This document shows positions 33,821 through 45,719 of a stretch of DNA of 64,000 nucleotides, piece by piece. This DNA comes from Ctena decussata. Lineage: Eukaryota; Mollusca; Bivalvia; Lucinida; Lucinidae. The position numbers were made by a program, and so were the translations under genes. Position 1 is the stretch's first letter, and each line of letters starts with the position of its first letter. The DNA is taken from contig OZ022499.1 in assembly GCA_963989385.1 (NCBI GenBank), positions 53,991,757-54,055,756 on the forward strand, given 5' to 3'. The notes below the pieces were generated by a model. That model had not been told where the DNA came from, did no database searches, and saw only the letters and a list, made by a program, of their open reading frames with translations.

Positions 33821-35590
33821 ATGAATAATACTTATATTCTTTCCCAGGAGGGTGGTCACAAAAGTACCCTGAACCAGACATAAATCAAGCACACACAATA
33901 TACAGCAGAATGAAAAAGACCTAACGGACAAAACAAACCAATTTTAGGTACTACAAAACAATAACATTGATAAACCACAACGGAAGCACGGCCTTGGACT
34001 GGTCAGTAATAAATTGCTGGGGTGGTTGGTTGGAGAGGGGAGGGGGTGCAAAACGGCCTTTCGGTGCTCCATTGTGATTCTAGTAGTCCGAGAGCCCGTG
34101 GTAGGTTTATTCATGTGGTCGAGGCCAAAAGGTTTGAAGGTGTTTTCTTATGTAAAAAAGTGTGCTGAATTCAAAAATCAAAGTCTTAAAAAAATCATTG
34201 ATGCACAAAGTCGGTATACTCAAAAGATTACACATGGGGTGCCCTAAACCTCGGTAGAGCGTCAAAATGGGGGTACCCTTATATTTAGTAATATTTTCCG
34301 CCTTTTGCATGCACTGGAATATTAATTTTGATATCAAGCAATACTTAATAGATGTTAAAACAGATCAAATAACAATTTCTACGTTTTCTTTGCCATATTA
34401 TGGGAAGCTCTACTTTCAAAATGAAACACATTGAAAAAAGCCACGAAAACTAGTGATTTCAATATTCAACTCATAGGCAGATAAAAACAAATGATAAAAA
34501 CACCGAAAGTAGCAGTAATTATTTCCCCGGCAAAATAAGTATGTCGAGGGGTAAATTGTTTTTGCCTTTCCATCCGTTCATCTGTCTGTCCATCCGTCTG
34601 TCTGTCCATTTGTCCGTCAGTCCTTTCGTCCGTTAGTTAACATTTGCGTTAAAGTTTTGCGTTAAGTGTATTTTCTTTGCTCTGTTTTCCTGCAAGTCTT
34701 TACGGGAACTTGTTCATATGTACTAAGTGTTACCACAGACAGAATGGATATAGATCAGCTTGCATCACCTGGAAGCTGCTGCTGGCCTAAGGTCAAGGTC
34801 ACAGAATTGGGAAATATGTACAACAGTTACGTCAAAATTTGCGTTAAGTTTTTTGCTCAGTTTTGTTGAAAGGTTTTACTGGAACTGTTTCATCTGCATA
34901 CTGCTGCTGGCCAAAGGTTAAGGTCACAGATTTAGAAATTTGTACAAAAGTTGCATTAAATTTTGTGTTTAGACTAATGATTTTGCTTTTGCACTGTTTT
35001 CCTGCTAGTCTTTACTGGAACTGAATGAATGAATATGTATTAAGTGTTACTATAGGATAGATACTGATCAGTTTGTGTCACCTAAAGGCTGCAGCTGACC
35101 TAATGTCAAGTCACAGACTTTGACCTTTCTATATATATAAAATATATCTGTAAAAAGTAGACTTTCAAGAGTGTATTCTTTTGCTTATTGCCAAATCTTG
35201 GGATGGAACCTTTTGATATGGGACTGGGTCTATTGCTGTGTAAGATTGAATGTCTGCCTGTCTGTTTCTTAACATTTTACATTAATGTATTATGTAAAGT
35301 TTATTTTCTGTAGGCGGTGGCCCTGGTCGGAGGTATACGTGAGCCCCTTCTTATTGCACTAAGGGGATTTGAAAAAACATTTCTAGCCACAAATTATTCG
35401 AGTTGCTTTTCTTTGGACTTGGCTTCAGTCATTTGGGGAAGAATGAGCTCCAAACAAGATAAAGTCTGACAAATTGGGTACATGGCAACCTCTGTTCTTT
35501 TATATTAGTCGTCCATGCCGTATATTCTTTAAAAGTCATTTTAAATACGTTTCAAATACATTATTACTGTTTTAAGTCTTTTTTTTTCAG

Positions 35591-35634
35591 GTAAAATGGT
35601 GGAGACAGTCGTACAGAAAGGAGGATAATCAGTT
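35591..35634 (+). other. Micro-exon-like segment 1, left arm
   Basis: A strong acceptor-like tract (tctttttttttcag, AG at 35589-35590) is followed by GTAAAATGGTGGAGACAG with an ATG at 35596. The frame closes after about nine codons at the TAA in ggaggataatc. The right arm has the inverted equivalent near 36780-36810, where the tract ends AAG and the ATG is lost. It could be a relic of an exon or a chance match. Confidence 0.3.
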
Positions 35635-35910
35635 GAAAATGGGCTAAATTGGGCTTCCTAACCGAACTCAAAAGAACAGCGAAAGATTTCAAAGTGAGCT
35701 TGTGCATATGGTCAGTCTCAGATGGACGTTTGGTCTGTTGACATACACTATTGGCCTTCACAAAACTTCGGCCAAAGACACAGATCCCTGATTTCTGTGA
35801 AGGGCCGCGCATGCGCATTTTAATATCTACCTGATGGTTTCTGTAAAGATACTTGTTCCCTTGGCGAAGTCCGTATACATGGTAATATCGTTCCTCTGTT
35901 TTCTTTTCAG

Positions 35911-35957
35911 GTAGAAGATGGAAACAACTGACGAGACAAGAGAACCATCAGTAAAGC
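35911..35957 (+). other. Micro-exon-like segment 2, left arm
   Basis: The acceptor-like tract ctctgttttcttttcag ends at 35910. Then come gtagaag, an ATG at 35918 with the peptide METTDETREPSVK, and a consensus donor GTGAGT at 35958-35963. The right arm has the reverse-strand equivalent near 36420-36480 with METTDQTNELRNSE and a stop. Acceptor, open frame and donor in order suggest a duplicated short exon, but no flanking exons were identified. Confidence 0.35.
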
Positions 35958-38066
35958 GTGAGTGCATTATGTATGGCGATTTTAAATAGAAAAGAATTGC
36001 TCTAGATCTAATGGCCTCACCCAACAGCCAGGACTTGGAATGAACGTTGCTTGGGATAATTACGATGAAAGCATTGAAACATTGTCTGTGATCGGTACTC
36101 TTCATGATACTGTCAGTATATGTTATCAGAATGCTTGTTATCAGAATGTTTGCAAATCCAAGTGTCAGATCCCTCAAAAAAAGAAAGACATCATTTGATT
36201 CATCACTTAAAACAGAGCCTCCGCCATATTGAAAGAAACCTAAGATCAGGTCCTTTGATTTCGAATCAAGACTTCAGCTCAGCCTGAACATATTCAGCTG
36301 GAAAGGCGAGACCAAACATGAACTGTATTGTGATCTTTGTTTGATGGTACCCAAAACGGGACTGTAAAAGGGACTATCTTCTGCATCCGATTTCGTTTAG
36401 AATCGCCAATATAATACTGTCATGTTTCACTGTTGCGTAGTTCATTTGTCTGATCAGTTGTTTCCATCTTCTTACTGAAATGAAAAAGGAATGAAATTGT
36501 AGACGTCCTTGGATATCACCATATATGCGGACTTCGCCGAGCGAACAAAGTTTTTGTAACGATTAGGTGGCTATATAAATGCGCATGCACGACCTATAAC
36601 AGCAATCAGGGATCTGCGTCTTTGGCCGAAGTTTTGTGAAGGCCCATAGTGTATTGTGAACAGACATCAAAACTACAGATGAGACTGAGCAGAGGCACAC
36701 GCTTACTTCAAAACCCCTCCCTATTCTTTTATGTTCATTTGGCAAATCCCCATCAAACTCACATTCAACTGATGTTTCTCCTTCTGTACAACTGCCTCCC
36801 TTTTACTTGAAAAAAGAATGAAAACAGAAAGAAAAAATGTATTTAAAATGACGGGATAAAGAATATGTGGGTGAACAATATAAAAGTACAGAGGTTGCTA
36901 TATCGCCAATGTGTCAAACTTTATCTTGCTTCAAACATGTTCTTCCCCAAAAATAATTAAAACAAAGTCATGAATTATCACGAACAATTTTTGATCAGAA
37001 GTTGTTTTTTCCAGCCCAACTAGAGCAAGTGAGCAAGGGCTAACGTATACCTCCGGCCAGAGCCACCGCCCATAGAAAATAAACTTTGCTTAATACATTA
37101 ATGCAAAAAATGTTAACAAACAGACAAGCAGACAATCAGTCAAGCCCAGCAATAGACCCAGTCACATTTCAAAAGGCTCTGTGACCTTGACTCAGGCCAA
37201 AAGCAGCATCTAAGTGATGCAAACTGATAAGTATCTATCCTTTAGTAACACTGAGCACATATGGACCAGTTCTAGTAAAACACTTTCAGGAAAACTAAAA
37301 GCAAAAACATAACGCAAATTTTAACGTAACTGTTTTACAAGTTTCTAAGTCAGTGACCTTGACCTTAGGCCTGTAGAACCATCCACGTAATGCAAACTGA
37401 TCAGTATCCATCCTGAAGAAATATTAAGTTTCCCTGAATACTCTCAGGAAAACAGAGCAAAGATCAAACTTAACGCAAAACTTTAACGCAAATGTTAACT
37501 AACGGACGGAAGGACTGACGGACAAATGGACAGACAGACAGATGGATAAACAGAAGAACGGATGGAAAGGCAAAAACAATTTACCCCTCGATATACTGAT
37601 TGTGCTGGGGGTATAATAACTGCTACTTTCGGTGTTTTTTATCAATATTTTTTTATCTACCTATGAGTTGAATATTGAAATCATCAGTTTTCGTGGCTTT
37701 TTACAAGGTGTTTCATTTTGAAAGTACTGCTTCCCATAATATGGCAAAGATATCGTTGAAATTGTTATTTGATCTGTTTTAACATCTATTTAGTATTGCT
37801 TGATATCAAAATTAATATTCCAGTGCATGCAAAAGGCGGAAAATATTACTAGATATAAGGGTATCCCCATTTTGACGTTCTTTCGAGATTTGGAGCACCC
37901 CATGTGTAATCTTTTGAGTATACCGACTTTGTGCATCAATGGATTTTTTTAAGACTTTAATTTTTGAATTCAGCACACTTTTTACATAAGAAAACACCTT
38001 CAAACCTTTTGGCCTCGACCACATGAATAAACCTACCACGGGCTCTCGGACTATAGTGACATTAAT

Positions 38067-38281
38067 GAGCCGCGACGTGAGAAAACCAACAAAGTGGCAC
38101 GTGCGCCCAGTTCGGAAGACTCGGATCAGCCTGGGCATCCGCCAAGTATAATCATAGTCGTCATTGTCGGCAATGAGGTAGCTTAGACCCTTCGCTACCC
38201 TTTAATCGCACAGCAGAGACTCAAATCTGAGGCTTCTCGTGACGCACATGCCGCTCTGTTGGTTTTGCCGTGTCTCGGCTC
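38067..38281. mobile_element. GAGCC hairpin MITE, copy E
   Basis: It starts GAGCCGCGACGTGAGAAAAC and ends ...TGTCTCGGCTC, 215 bp. The centre is in the reverse orientation, as in copy D. It abuts the outer edge of the 4-kb inverted duplication. Confidence 0.88.
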
Positions 38282-38326
38282 ATTTAGTTTATTGGTCGAG
38301 CACACAAATGAGTCATCACAGTAAAT

Positions 38327-38561
38327 GAGCCGCGACACGACAAAACCAACAATGTGGTAGTGCGCCCAGCGCAGACTCAAATCAGCCTGGGCATTCGCCC
38401 AGTTTGATCAGACTCTTTGCTAAGCGCTTAAAGGGTAGCTAAGGGTCTAAGCTAGCTCCATGCGGACAGCGAAGACTCTGATCAGACTGGGCGGATGCCC
38501 AGGCTGATCTGAGTCTGCGGTGGGCGCACAACCACATTGTGGTTTTGTCGTGTCGCGGCTC
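38327..38561. mobile_element. GAGCC hairpin MITE, copy F
   Basis: It is 235 bp with perfect GAGCCGCGACACGACAAAAC ends and AAAT on both sides. It sits only 45 bp from copy E. The arms are the best preserved in the window. Confidence 0.93.
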
Positions 38562-38689
38562 AAATATATAAATCAAGAAATACCACAATTATGAAACATA
38601 GATGAGGACTCAACAGAAACATAGAGACTAGAACTCAGATCAACATCTTCACGTACAGATTGGTATTAAACTAAACATGCTAAAAGCTC

Positions 38690-38830
38690 AACGGTTGCGG
38701 TAGCCGAGTCGGACACTTGTTACAATATGCCTAGCTGAGGAATGAATGGGCTGAAACTGACCGGCCTGGCCAACATCATAAACTAACCAAAATCGCTTTG
38801 CTTTACTTTGTTTGTCGTTGAACATTGATT
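38690..38830 (+). mobile_element. SINE fragment (second type)
   Basis: ggtagccgagtcggacac resembles a pol III A box of a Leu/Ser-type tRNA. The 3' part ggcctggccaacatcataa...tttgctttactttgt recurs at 62243-62300. The B box is not clear. Confidence 0.45.
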
Positions 38831-38834
38831 TGAG

Positions 38835-39105
38835 TCACTCATGAAGTTAATCAAGACCCATAATAAAAGATAAGGTAACATTCAAAGACTTACAATTGTC
38901 GGAGTAGATAAATGTTGATTCAATTTCTATTGTTAACATTATTTTTTGTCAGATGAAAATTCTTGCCGTGCATAGGAAGAAAACAGAATGAGGTTAACTA
39001 CGTTATAATTTAAAACTTACAGTTACTGCGCTAGAGCAGTTTACCTTATTAGAATACAGTGATGATATACAAGAAACGCAGGGCTCACCAAGACAAATAC
39101 GAAAC
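38835..39105. other. No recognised feature
   Basis: Nothing is supported. Confidence 0.4.
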
Positions 39106-39108
39106 ATA

Positions 39109-39932
39109 TACTCAGCGTCAATGAAAACGCACCAGTCTTATAATGCCATATTTTTTTAAGTTAAATGATCATACTATGTCAACAGGGTAAAGGTATCAAA
39201 TCGAACCATCTTATTACGCCCATGTTGTCGTCTGGCATAAAGGTACGCTGTAAGTGTTTGACGTAACGTAAGTTCTGAAATCAAGACAAACGGAATTCCA
39301 GCATTATTTCACATGACAGAAATTCCTCAGTGATGGGTTTTGCTAGAGAATAGATAGCCTATCAAATCGCCATAGAAAAGAAATTCAAACCGCCGAATGC
39401 AACAAAGTGACATGAATTCGATCGTCACTATATTGCAACGTTCATCAAACAATGGACACACAACGGTAACTTACGGTAAATATGTTACTTTGTTGCAGCC
39501 AAAGATGCTGACATCAGTAGTAGAAACTGAATTTCAGAAGTTTTGTGAAGCAAACGTCAACCATTATCCAGCATAAAAAAGACGTTGAATGTAAAACGTC
39601 ACCCTAACTTGACTAACCGCACTATGATTCCATGGAAGAAAAGTGGTTTTATGTTAAGAGACCCTCCAATAAACAGTTGTTTTGCAATCAAGTGTCTGGC
39701 AGAACGCAAAATATGGATTTCTTACGCTTTAAATGTGTCATTTAATATCGACAGTTTTCAAAAACGTGAGTATTGACGTCACGCTTGATAGCGTCGACTG
39801 TTGAACGAAACTTAATTAGTAAACACCTAACTCAGTACCAAAGATAAAGTAACTATTACATAAAACTAAATATTAAACGAACATTATGTGCCATAAGTTC
39901 CAAACTGGTGCGTTTTCATTGACGCTGAGTAT
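39109..39932. mobile_element. TA-flanked DNA transposon, non-autonomous
   Basis: The ends TACTCAGCGTCAATGAAAAC...  and the complement ...GTTTTCATTGACGCTGAGTA form inverted termini of about 35 bp (continuing through gcaccagt). Both sides are flanked by TA/TATA. The interior, about 820 bp, contains only a 63-codon ORF and no transposase motif. Tc1/mariner-type is likely from the TA flank. Confidence 0.75.
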
Positions 39933-40065
39933 ATATCGAGAACATGGAACAGGACAATAAACGTAAGCGATACGCGAAAGGAGAATGTGTTAATTTCTTT
40001 ACTTTTTTGCCAATTAACAGACGGAACAACTTTCATAATCTCCCGTTTGCTTCCTGGAGCCGTAT

Positions 40066-40242
40066 TAAGTGGTTGCTATGCTGTTGCTAAGGCTGAATTT
40101 CTATGAAGGAGACTCCCAACAACTATGAAATTAGCTCTGGAGGAACAGTCTGAAAAAGACTGTTCCTCCAGAGCAAATTTCATAGTTGTAGGGAATCTTC
40201 TTCATAAAAATTTAGCCTTAGCAACAGCATATCAACAACTCA
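40066..40242. repeat. Near-perfect hairpin with ~85-bp arms
   Basis: The arms meet at AGTCT-gaaaa-AGACT (loop 40152-40156). Outer blocks are gctgttgctaaggc and gccttagcaacagc. Pairing is interrupted by only a few mismatches. The flanks resemble TTAAGGTG-family sequence, so the hairpin may be part of a larger diverged member. Confidence 0.88.
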
Positions 40243-41273
40243 AGTGCATTTATAAATACGACCCCTGGACGACTAAGGCCTTCTAAAATGAGATCTACTC
40301 TTAAACGAAGGAATTTGCTCGTAGGGCAGCATTTTTTCTTAAAGAGTTGATCCCATGAAGAAACAATAAAAAAAAAAGAAATGAGAAAGACGTATGACAA
40401 AACGAAACAATATATTTCGACATTATACACTCAATATAATAATGAAAACTGCAAAAGCATCGAAATATCATAAGAGCATAATAGTAATATCGCTTTTAAA
40501 CTATACATAAACACCCCTGGTTAAATATGTATATACAGAGGTTGTACAAAACGAAACCGAAAACGAAAAGAGTCATAGTTACCAAACGACCTGGACCCGG
40601 TTGTATCAAACCGCCATTAAACTAATGACAAATTAACCGCTAATCTATCGTTAAAGTCCTAATGACAAATTAGTTAATGGCGGCATTAAGTCTGGTTGTA
40701 TCAAACGTTCATTAAACCGTCATAAGTTAATGATGCGCTAATGACGAGTTTGTCATTAAATCTGACGTCATCGGAACATCGTAACGTGACGTTATTAAGA
40801 CTGCATGCTATTTAATTGGATTTTCGCGCACTGGTTAAGCAATTAAAATCTTTTCCTACCAGTTTTACCTAGTTATTCTTGAGTGCTTGATCTTTTTCTG
40901 CATTTTTCGCAACGAAACTTTAACAACATTTAATATTTTGGTTAAAATGTTTAACAAATAGAAAAGAATAATAATAAATAAATAGAAAATAAAATAAATA
41001 AAAACTGTCTCCCGACTTCATCGCAACGTTCTCCCTTCCTCGAAACGATCAAATCAATCAGAAACAGTTGCAGGATTAAATAAGCTTGTTGGTGGGGTGT
41101 TTGGGATTTAACGGCTCTTTGAGACCGTATTTCAGTCTATATCGGGCAAGCACAGTTTGCCCTTGCCCTACGCTTATCCAAATGTGTAGGGCGCCGCGGC
41201 ACTGAAAGTTACCCAGCACCATCGCCTGACCCTAAAATAACTAAATAAATAAATAACTTTCAAGTATATTATA

Positions 41274-41480
41274 TTAAGGTGAATGGGTACACCTTCAGGG
41301 GTAGCAACATAAACATCCCCAATCAGCCTGTCACCATTCCAAACCGGGACCAACTCCCAAAGGAAAGAGCGAAAAACAAAAAATGCATTACTCTAAAGGC
41401 CCCTACAAAAGGGCCATGCCAGCCGAGGGAAAAAAGGAGGTCAGAAAACTTGCCTCCCCTGCTAGTGATCACTCGGTTCT
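41274..41480 (+). mobile_element. TTAAGGTG-type element, diverged
   Basis: ttaaggtgaatgggtacacc followed by caggggtagcaac gives the family's left end. The right end is not resolved. The 69-codon ORF over it is not a gene. Confidence 0.4.
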
Positions 41481-41489
41481 ATTTATGAC

Positions 41490-42145
41490 GTAACAGATTT
41501 ACGTCATATGAATTAGGTGATCTAGAAACGACAGCATACCAGTAATTTATTTAGGGTTTTAAGCAGATCTAGATCTTTATTAAGCTCGCCTGTACGAATG
41601 TACAGGAAGAGCTATTGCACTACCCCCGGCGGCGTCGGCGTTAGCAAAATGTTTGAGTTTTACGTTAAAGCTTTTTATATGATGGACAAGGCGCTGTCAG
41701 GCGAGCTATCCTGTACCACGGAGAGGTCTTGTTTTTCTTTTATCTCTTTTTTTTCTTTTCATGGAGAGGGCAAATATACCAGAAATACACACTGTAAATG
41801 GTAAATGATTCATCAGCAAAATTCGTTTTAATGCTTTTCATCGTCAAACTTGGCTTGGATTAATTTTTCATGTTTTTTTCTATCATCGGATGCGGACTAT
41901 GAAATTGGAGGCTAGGGCTTGGCCTGCATGCTATACTTTATCGACAACAGAATAAATTTACCAAACTATGTTATCTCAGGACCAGTACACAAATCCATTG
42001 TCTTCTTCTTGGGTAGGCCCGATCCCTGGTGTGGAAACTTGTTTCGGAAGAAAGAACGAATATCTAGGGAATGAGACGATGCTATAGCAAACACTTTAGT
42101 GTGCACCATGATCTATTTACTATCGTTATTTTTTATATAAATAAT
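41490..42145. other. No recognised feature
   Basis: Nothing is supported. Confidence 0.4.
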
Positions 42146-42147
42146 AT

Positions 42148-42377
42148 GAAACGCGACACGAGAAAACCAACAAGTGGTTGTGCGCCCAGCGGAGACTCAG
42201 ATCTGCCTGGGCATCCACCAAGACTGATCAGAGTGTTTGCTAAGCGCTTAAAGGGTAGCTAAGGGTCTAAACTACCTCCATACGGACAGCGAATACTCTG
42301 ATGCCCAGGCTGATCTGAGTCTGCGCTGGGCGCACAACCACTTTATTGTTTCTTGTATTTTTTTCGTGTCGCGGTTC
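42148..42377. mobile_element. GAGCC hairpin MITE, copy G
   Basis: It starts GAAACGCGACACGAGAAAAC and ends CGTGTCGCGGTTC, flanked by ATAT on both sides. Terminal changes and a shorter right inner arm mark some decay. It sits inside the 5.8-kb bounded segment. Confidence 0.88.
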
Positions 42378-42639
42378 ATATGTTCTTGTAATCAGAAGTA
42401 TTCAAATGTATTATTCTCCTTGTCTCTTCATGAAATGGTCGGTACAAATTGTAGTTTCGCGCCGCGAGTCATTGGATAAAGCATGATGTTTTTGTTTTTT
42501 TCTTAGCCCATAAGTTCTTTCAATACCTATCAGAACCGACTGGTGAGTCACTTCAACATCGCCAGATGATTCTCAAGAGGGCACAACATACGTTTTACAG
42601 AAGAAAAAAAAACAACCTCCCATGCCAGACTGATGTCTG

Positions 42640-43250
42640 AAATGTCAGCCGAAAATGCAGTAGGCTATTTTCTTTCTTTTTTTTTTTTTTGAATCAGGAA
42701 AACCTCACATGTACATCTTCAATATGCTTGTGACATCTTTGCATGGTTTCAAATTGATTGCTTGAAAACTGTAGCTGAATCCGTAAACGTGCTATCTATA
42801 TTGAATACTAATCTAAAAATGTCCAAGTCAAAATCATGGCCGTTATTTGTCAAGAATGATCTTTTCGTCTGCAAAAAGTCACATCTTCATCGCAATTTGC
42901 TTGTAAGATCAGTGCGTCGTTTCAAGTTCATTGTCTGAAAACTGGGAGGGGGGGGGGGGGGGAGGGGGATTACACAAAGTTGCTATCCGATATTTAGGCC
43001 TAACCTCAACATTGTCTAAGTCGAAAACGCCGTAAGTTTGTAAACCTTATTTTTTTTTTAATCCCAATAACGTCACATGTGCATCTGCAATATGCTTGTA
43101 ACATCTCTGCAAAGCTCCAAATGGATTGCTTGAAAACTCTGGGAGGAGTCGATTATACAAACATTTCATGCGTGAAGGCAAGACAGTCGGACGGACCGAA
43201 CTGACAGGGGCAAAACATAATACCCCCTGACTATCGTCACGGCGGCCTAA
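42640..43250 (-). mobile_element. CCCCCGTGACGATAG-type element, inverted copy
   Basis: On the minus strand it starts near 43246 with ccgtgacgatagtcaggggg, followed by gtccgtccgac and three diverged ~180-bp units containing tcctcccagagttttc and gcatattgcagatgcacatg. It is the same family as 56428-57291. A run of about 18 G lies at 42947-42964. Confidence 0.75.
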
Positions 43251-43259
43251 TAAAGTTTA

Positions 43260-43840
43260 TGATATATTTGAGCTATTTTGAATGCCAACCAAGAAACTTT
43301 GCAGCACTTTTTGTCAGAAGCCGAGTCTTATTTTATTTGTTTAAAACTGGCAAAATACGGCTGTTTAAAAGGATGAAACTCTTGTAAAAATCTTTCAGAG
43401 ATAACTACAGTAAAATATTCCATGAGTTTATACCATTTTGATGGCTTTCCGAACAACTTCAGTATTTTATCTTTCGCAGGGACGTACAACTTTTCCTGTG
43501 TACCTCTTTCTCGTGTTCCTGTGCACTGTGTACTGTGACAAATTTTACACGTGCGAAAAGCATGCACAGATGCTGGTTTTGTACTTTTTTGTACGGCAAA
43601 TTATCTGGCAAATTATGAGCTGTGTACTGCTTACTTTCTGTTGTGGCTTGCTTAATATCTACTGCCTATTGAAAATAGCTTTTCGAGCATAGAGCATGCG
43701 CGCACACATCAAGCTTTAGCTCAAACTCTGGCATGTGCGCAAATGCAATGTGGAAGTTGAAAGGAAACAGTAGACTGGAAGCAGTATACAGCAATAGTTT
43801 ATGGGCAAGCACACAAAAAGGTATATACCCTGCAGGCAAA
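43260..43840. other. No recognised feature
   Basis: An 84-codon hydrophobic ORF at 43438-43692 has no recognised family and no other support. Confidence 0.35.
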
Positions 43841-45715
43841 CAACGTTGAATCAATATTGATTAGCATCTTGTTTCAACGTCGGTTCAGCCGGGCCACGTA
43901 GCGCAATCGGTAGGGCACCTGACTATTAAGTCAGAGGTCCTAGGTTCGAAACCCGGTCTGGCCACATACTTTCGTTTCTCCTTCCGCTGTTTCAAGAAAG
44001 GTAGTTGTCAGTTACTGGCGAAAGCATGTGCACTTAGTACTGGTTAACCGCTTAGGAGGTCTAAGCCTGCCCAAGGAATAGTGTGGTTAGGTTAACTGAC
44101 CGTCCCGACATGACCATAGTTGTTTACCGTGGACGTTAAGCAACAAATCGATCAATCAATCAACGTCGGTTCAGCGTCATGACGCTGAATCAACGTTGAT
44201 TCAGTATTGATCGGACGTTGTGTGCCCAATATGTAGGCTCCATTGAATGGGAATGTCATGCATGGAAAGGGGTACATACATTGCTGGCTCGCACCGTTGA
44301 TTCAACGTTGTAAGACGGATGTGTAGGCTCCCAAATGGGAATATCATGCATACAAATAGAAACACAACGCTGGTTCAACGTTGTGTATCCAAGACATAAG
44401 CTCCCAAAGGCATACAAAGGGGTACATACCCTATTGGCGCACACCGTTTAATCAACTGTGTGTGCCTGATATTAAGGCTTGCAGAATGGGATTTGGTCAC
44501 ATTTCCTGCTGGTCAGACAACGTTGATTCAACGTTGTGTGTCCGATGGTTAGGTCCGAGAATTGGAATGTCATCCGACAAAGGCCTGAAAGGTTACGTAT
44601 CATGCAGGCACACGACACTTGTTCAACGTTGTCTGCCCGATGGGTAAGCTCCCAAAACGGGTATGCCATGCATACAAAGAGATACATTGTAGGCACGCAA
44701 TGTTGAGTGATCGTTGAGTGTCTGATGTGGAAGCTCCCAGATTGGGGATGTCATGTATATAAAGGGGCACATACCCTGCATGCACAGAGCGTTGAATCAA
44801 CGTTGTGTGTATGATGTGTAGGGTCAAAGACAAAGGGTACATATTCTGCAGGCACACGACGTGATTGAAGTTTGGGTGCCCGATATGAAGGCACCCAAAA
44901 ATTGGTATTGTATGCATACAGGGGTCCGTACACTGTAGGCACACTAAATTGATTCAACCTTGTGTGTCCCATGTTCGGGCTCCTAGAATTGGAATATCAT
45001 CTTCATGATCTTACAAAAGAGACACGTTCTACAGGTACATTAATTAGGCCTACGATGAACAACGTTGTGTGTCCGATGTGTAGGCTCCAAGACTGAAAGT
45101 GACATGTATACAAAGAGATGCATACCCTGCAGACACACAACGTTGATTCATCGTTGTGTGCCATATGTGTTAAATCCAGGTATGGGAATGTCAAGCATAC
45201 AAAGAGGTGCTTACCCTGCAGGCACACAACTCAGGCTCAACGTTTTAGGCTCGATGTGTAGGCTCCCATATGGGCTGTTGGCATACAAAGGGGTACATAC
45301 GCTGTAGGCACACATCGTATTTAACGTTGTGTGCCCGATGTGTAGGCTCCTGGAATGGGGGTGCCATGCATATGAAGGGGTGCATACCCTGCAGGCACAT
45401 ATCGTTGATTCAATGTACGCAGTTGTGTAGACCCCAAGAGTGCCGATAACTTACAAAGGAACATTTTCTGAAGGCACACAACGTTGATTCAACGTTGTAT
45501 CATCGGCGTGTAGGCATCCGAAACAGGATGTGATGCATACACATGGCTATGTAGCAGGCATACAACGCGGATTCAATGCTGTAGGTGCAATGTATAGGCG
45601 CCTAGAGTGTGGAATATGGACGTTATGCCTACCCTGCTGTCACACAACGTTGAATCAGTATTTAATCAACGTTTGTTCAACGTCGATAGCCCGGTGTGTA
45701 GGCTCCCGGAAATCC
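43835..45715. repeat. Satellite array with palindromic core
   Basis: About 17-20 units of roughly 80-100 bp follow the plan ccctgcaggcacacaacgtt, then gattcaacgttgtgtgcccg, atgtgtaggctcc, and a gggaatgtcatgcatacaaa block. The core ACAACGTTGATTCAACGTTG is an almost perfect palindrome. Units vary in length and sequence. Short ORFs on both strands share peptides simply because of the repeat. The SINE at 43889-44160 interrupts it. Confidence 0.92.
43889..44160 (+). mobile_element. Full-length tRNA-derived SINE, copy 2
   Basis: It is 272 bp, flanked by the perfect 14-bp duplication CAACGTCGGTTCAG (43875-43888 and 44161-44174). The A box and B box are retained, though the latter reads GGTTCGAAACC. 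The tail is AATCGATCAATCAAT. The target is a unit of the satellite array, so the SINE inserted after the satellite arose. Confidence 0.93.
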
Positions 45716-45719
45716 AACA

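Larger units (their letters stand above)
34084..38055. repeat. ~4-kb inverted duplication
   Basis: The left arm (34084 to about 36000) and right arm (about 36400 to 38055) are inverted homologues along their length. Paired landmarks include gtccgagagcccgtggtagg, ttgcatgcactggaatatt, aggcaaaaacaatttacccc, tctgtctgtccat-type runs, ccgaagttttgtgaaggc and gatggaaacaactga. Arms differ at roughly 15-20% of sites with indels, so it is old. The unpaired centre is about 400 bp. Both arms include a copy of a (T)CTGTCCG-rich repeat, so that repeat was present before duplication. Confidence 0.88.

Noticed and set aside
35827..36177. 116-codon minus-strand ORF
   Set aside because: It lies opposite the micro-exon-like segment in an inverted duplication and the other arm does not keep the frame.
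43438..43692. Hydrophobic 84-codon ORF as a membrane protein
   Set aside because: Composition follows T-rich DNA; no signal, family or transcript evidence.
44600..44944. 114-codon minus-strand ORF
   Set aside because: It reads through the satellite array.
44170..45715. CRISPR-like or protein-coding repeat array
   Set aside because: Units vary in length and contain stops in all frames; peptides shared by ORFs are by-products of the DNA repeat.
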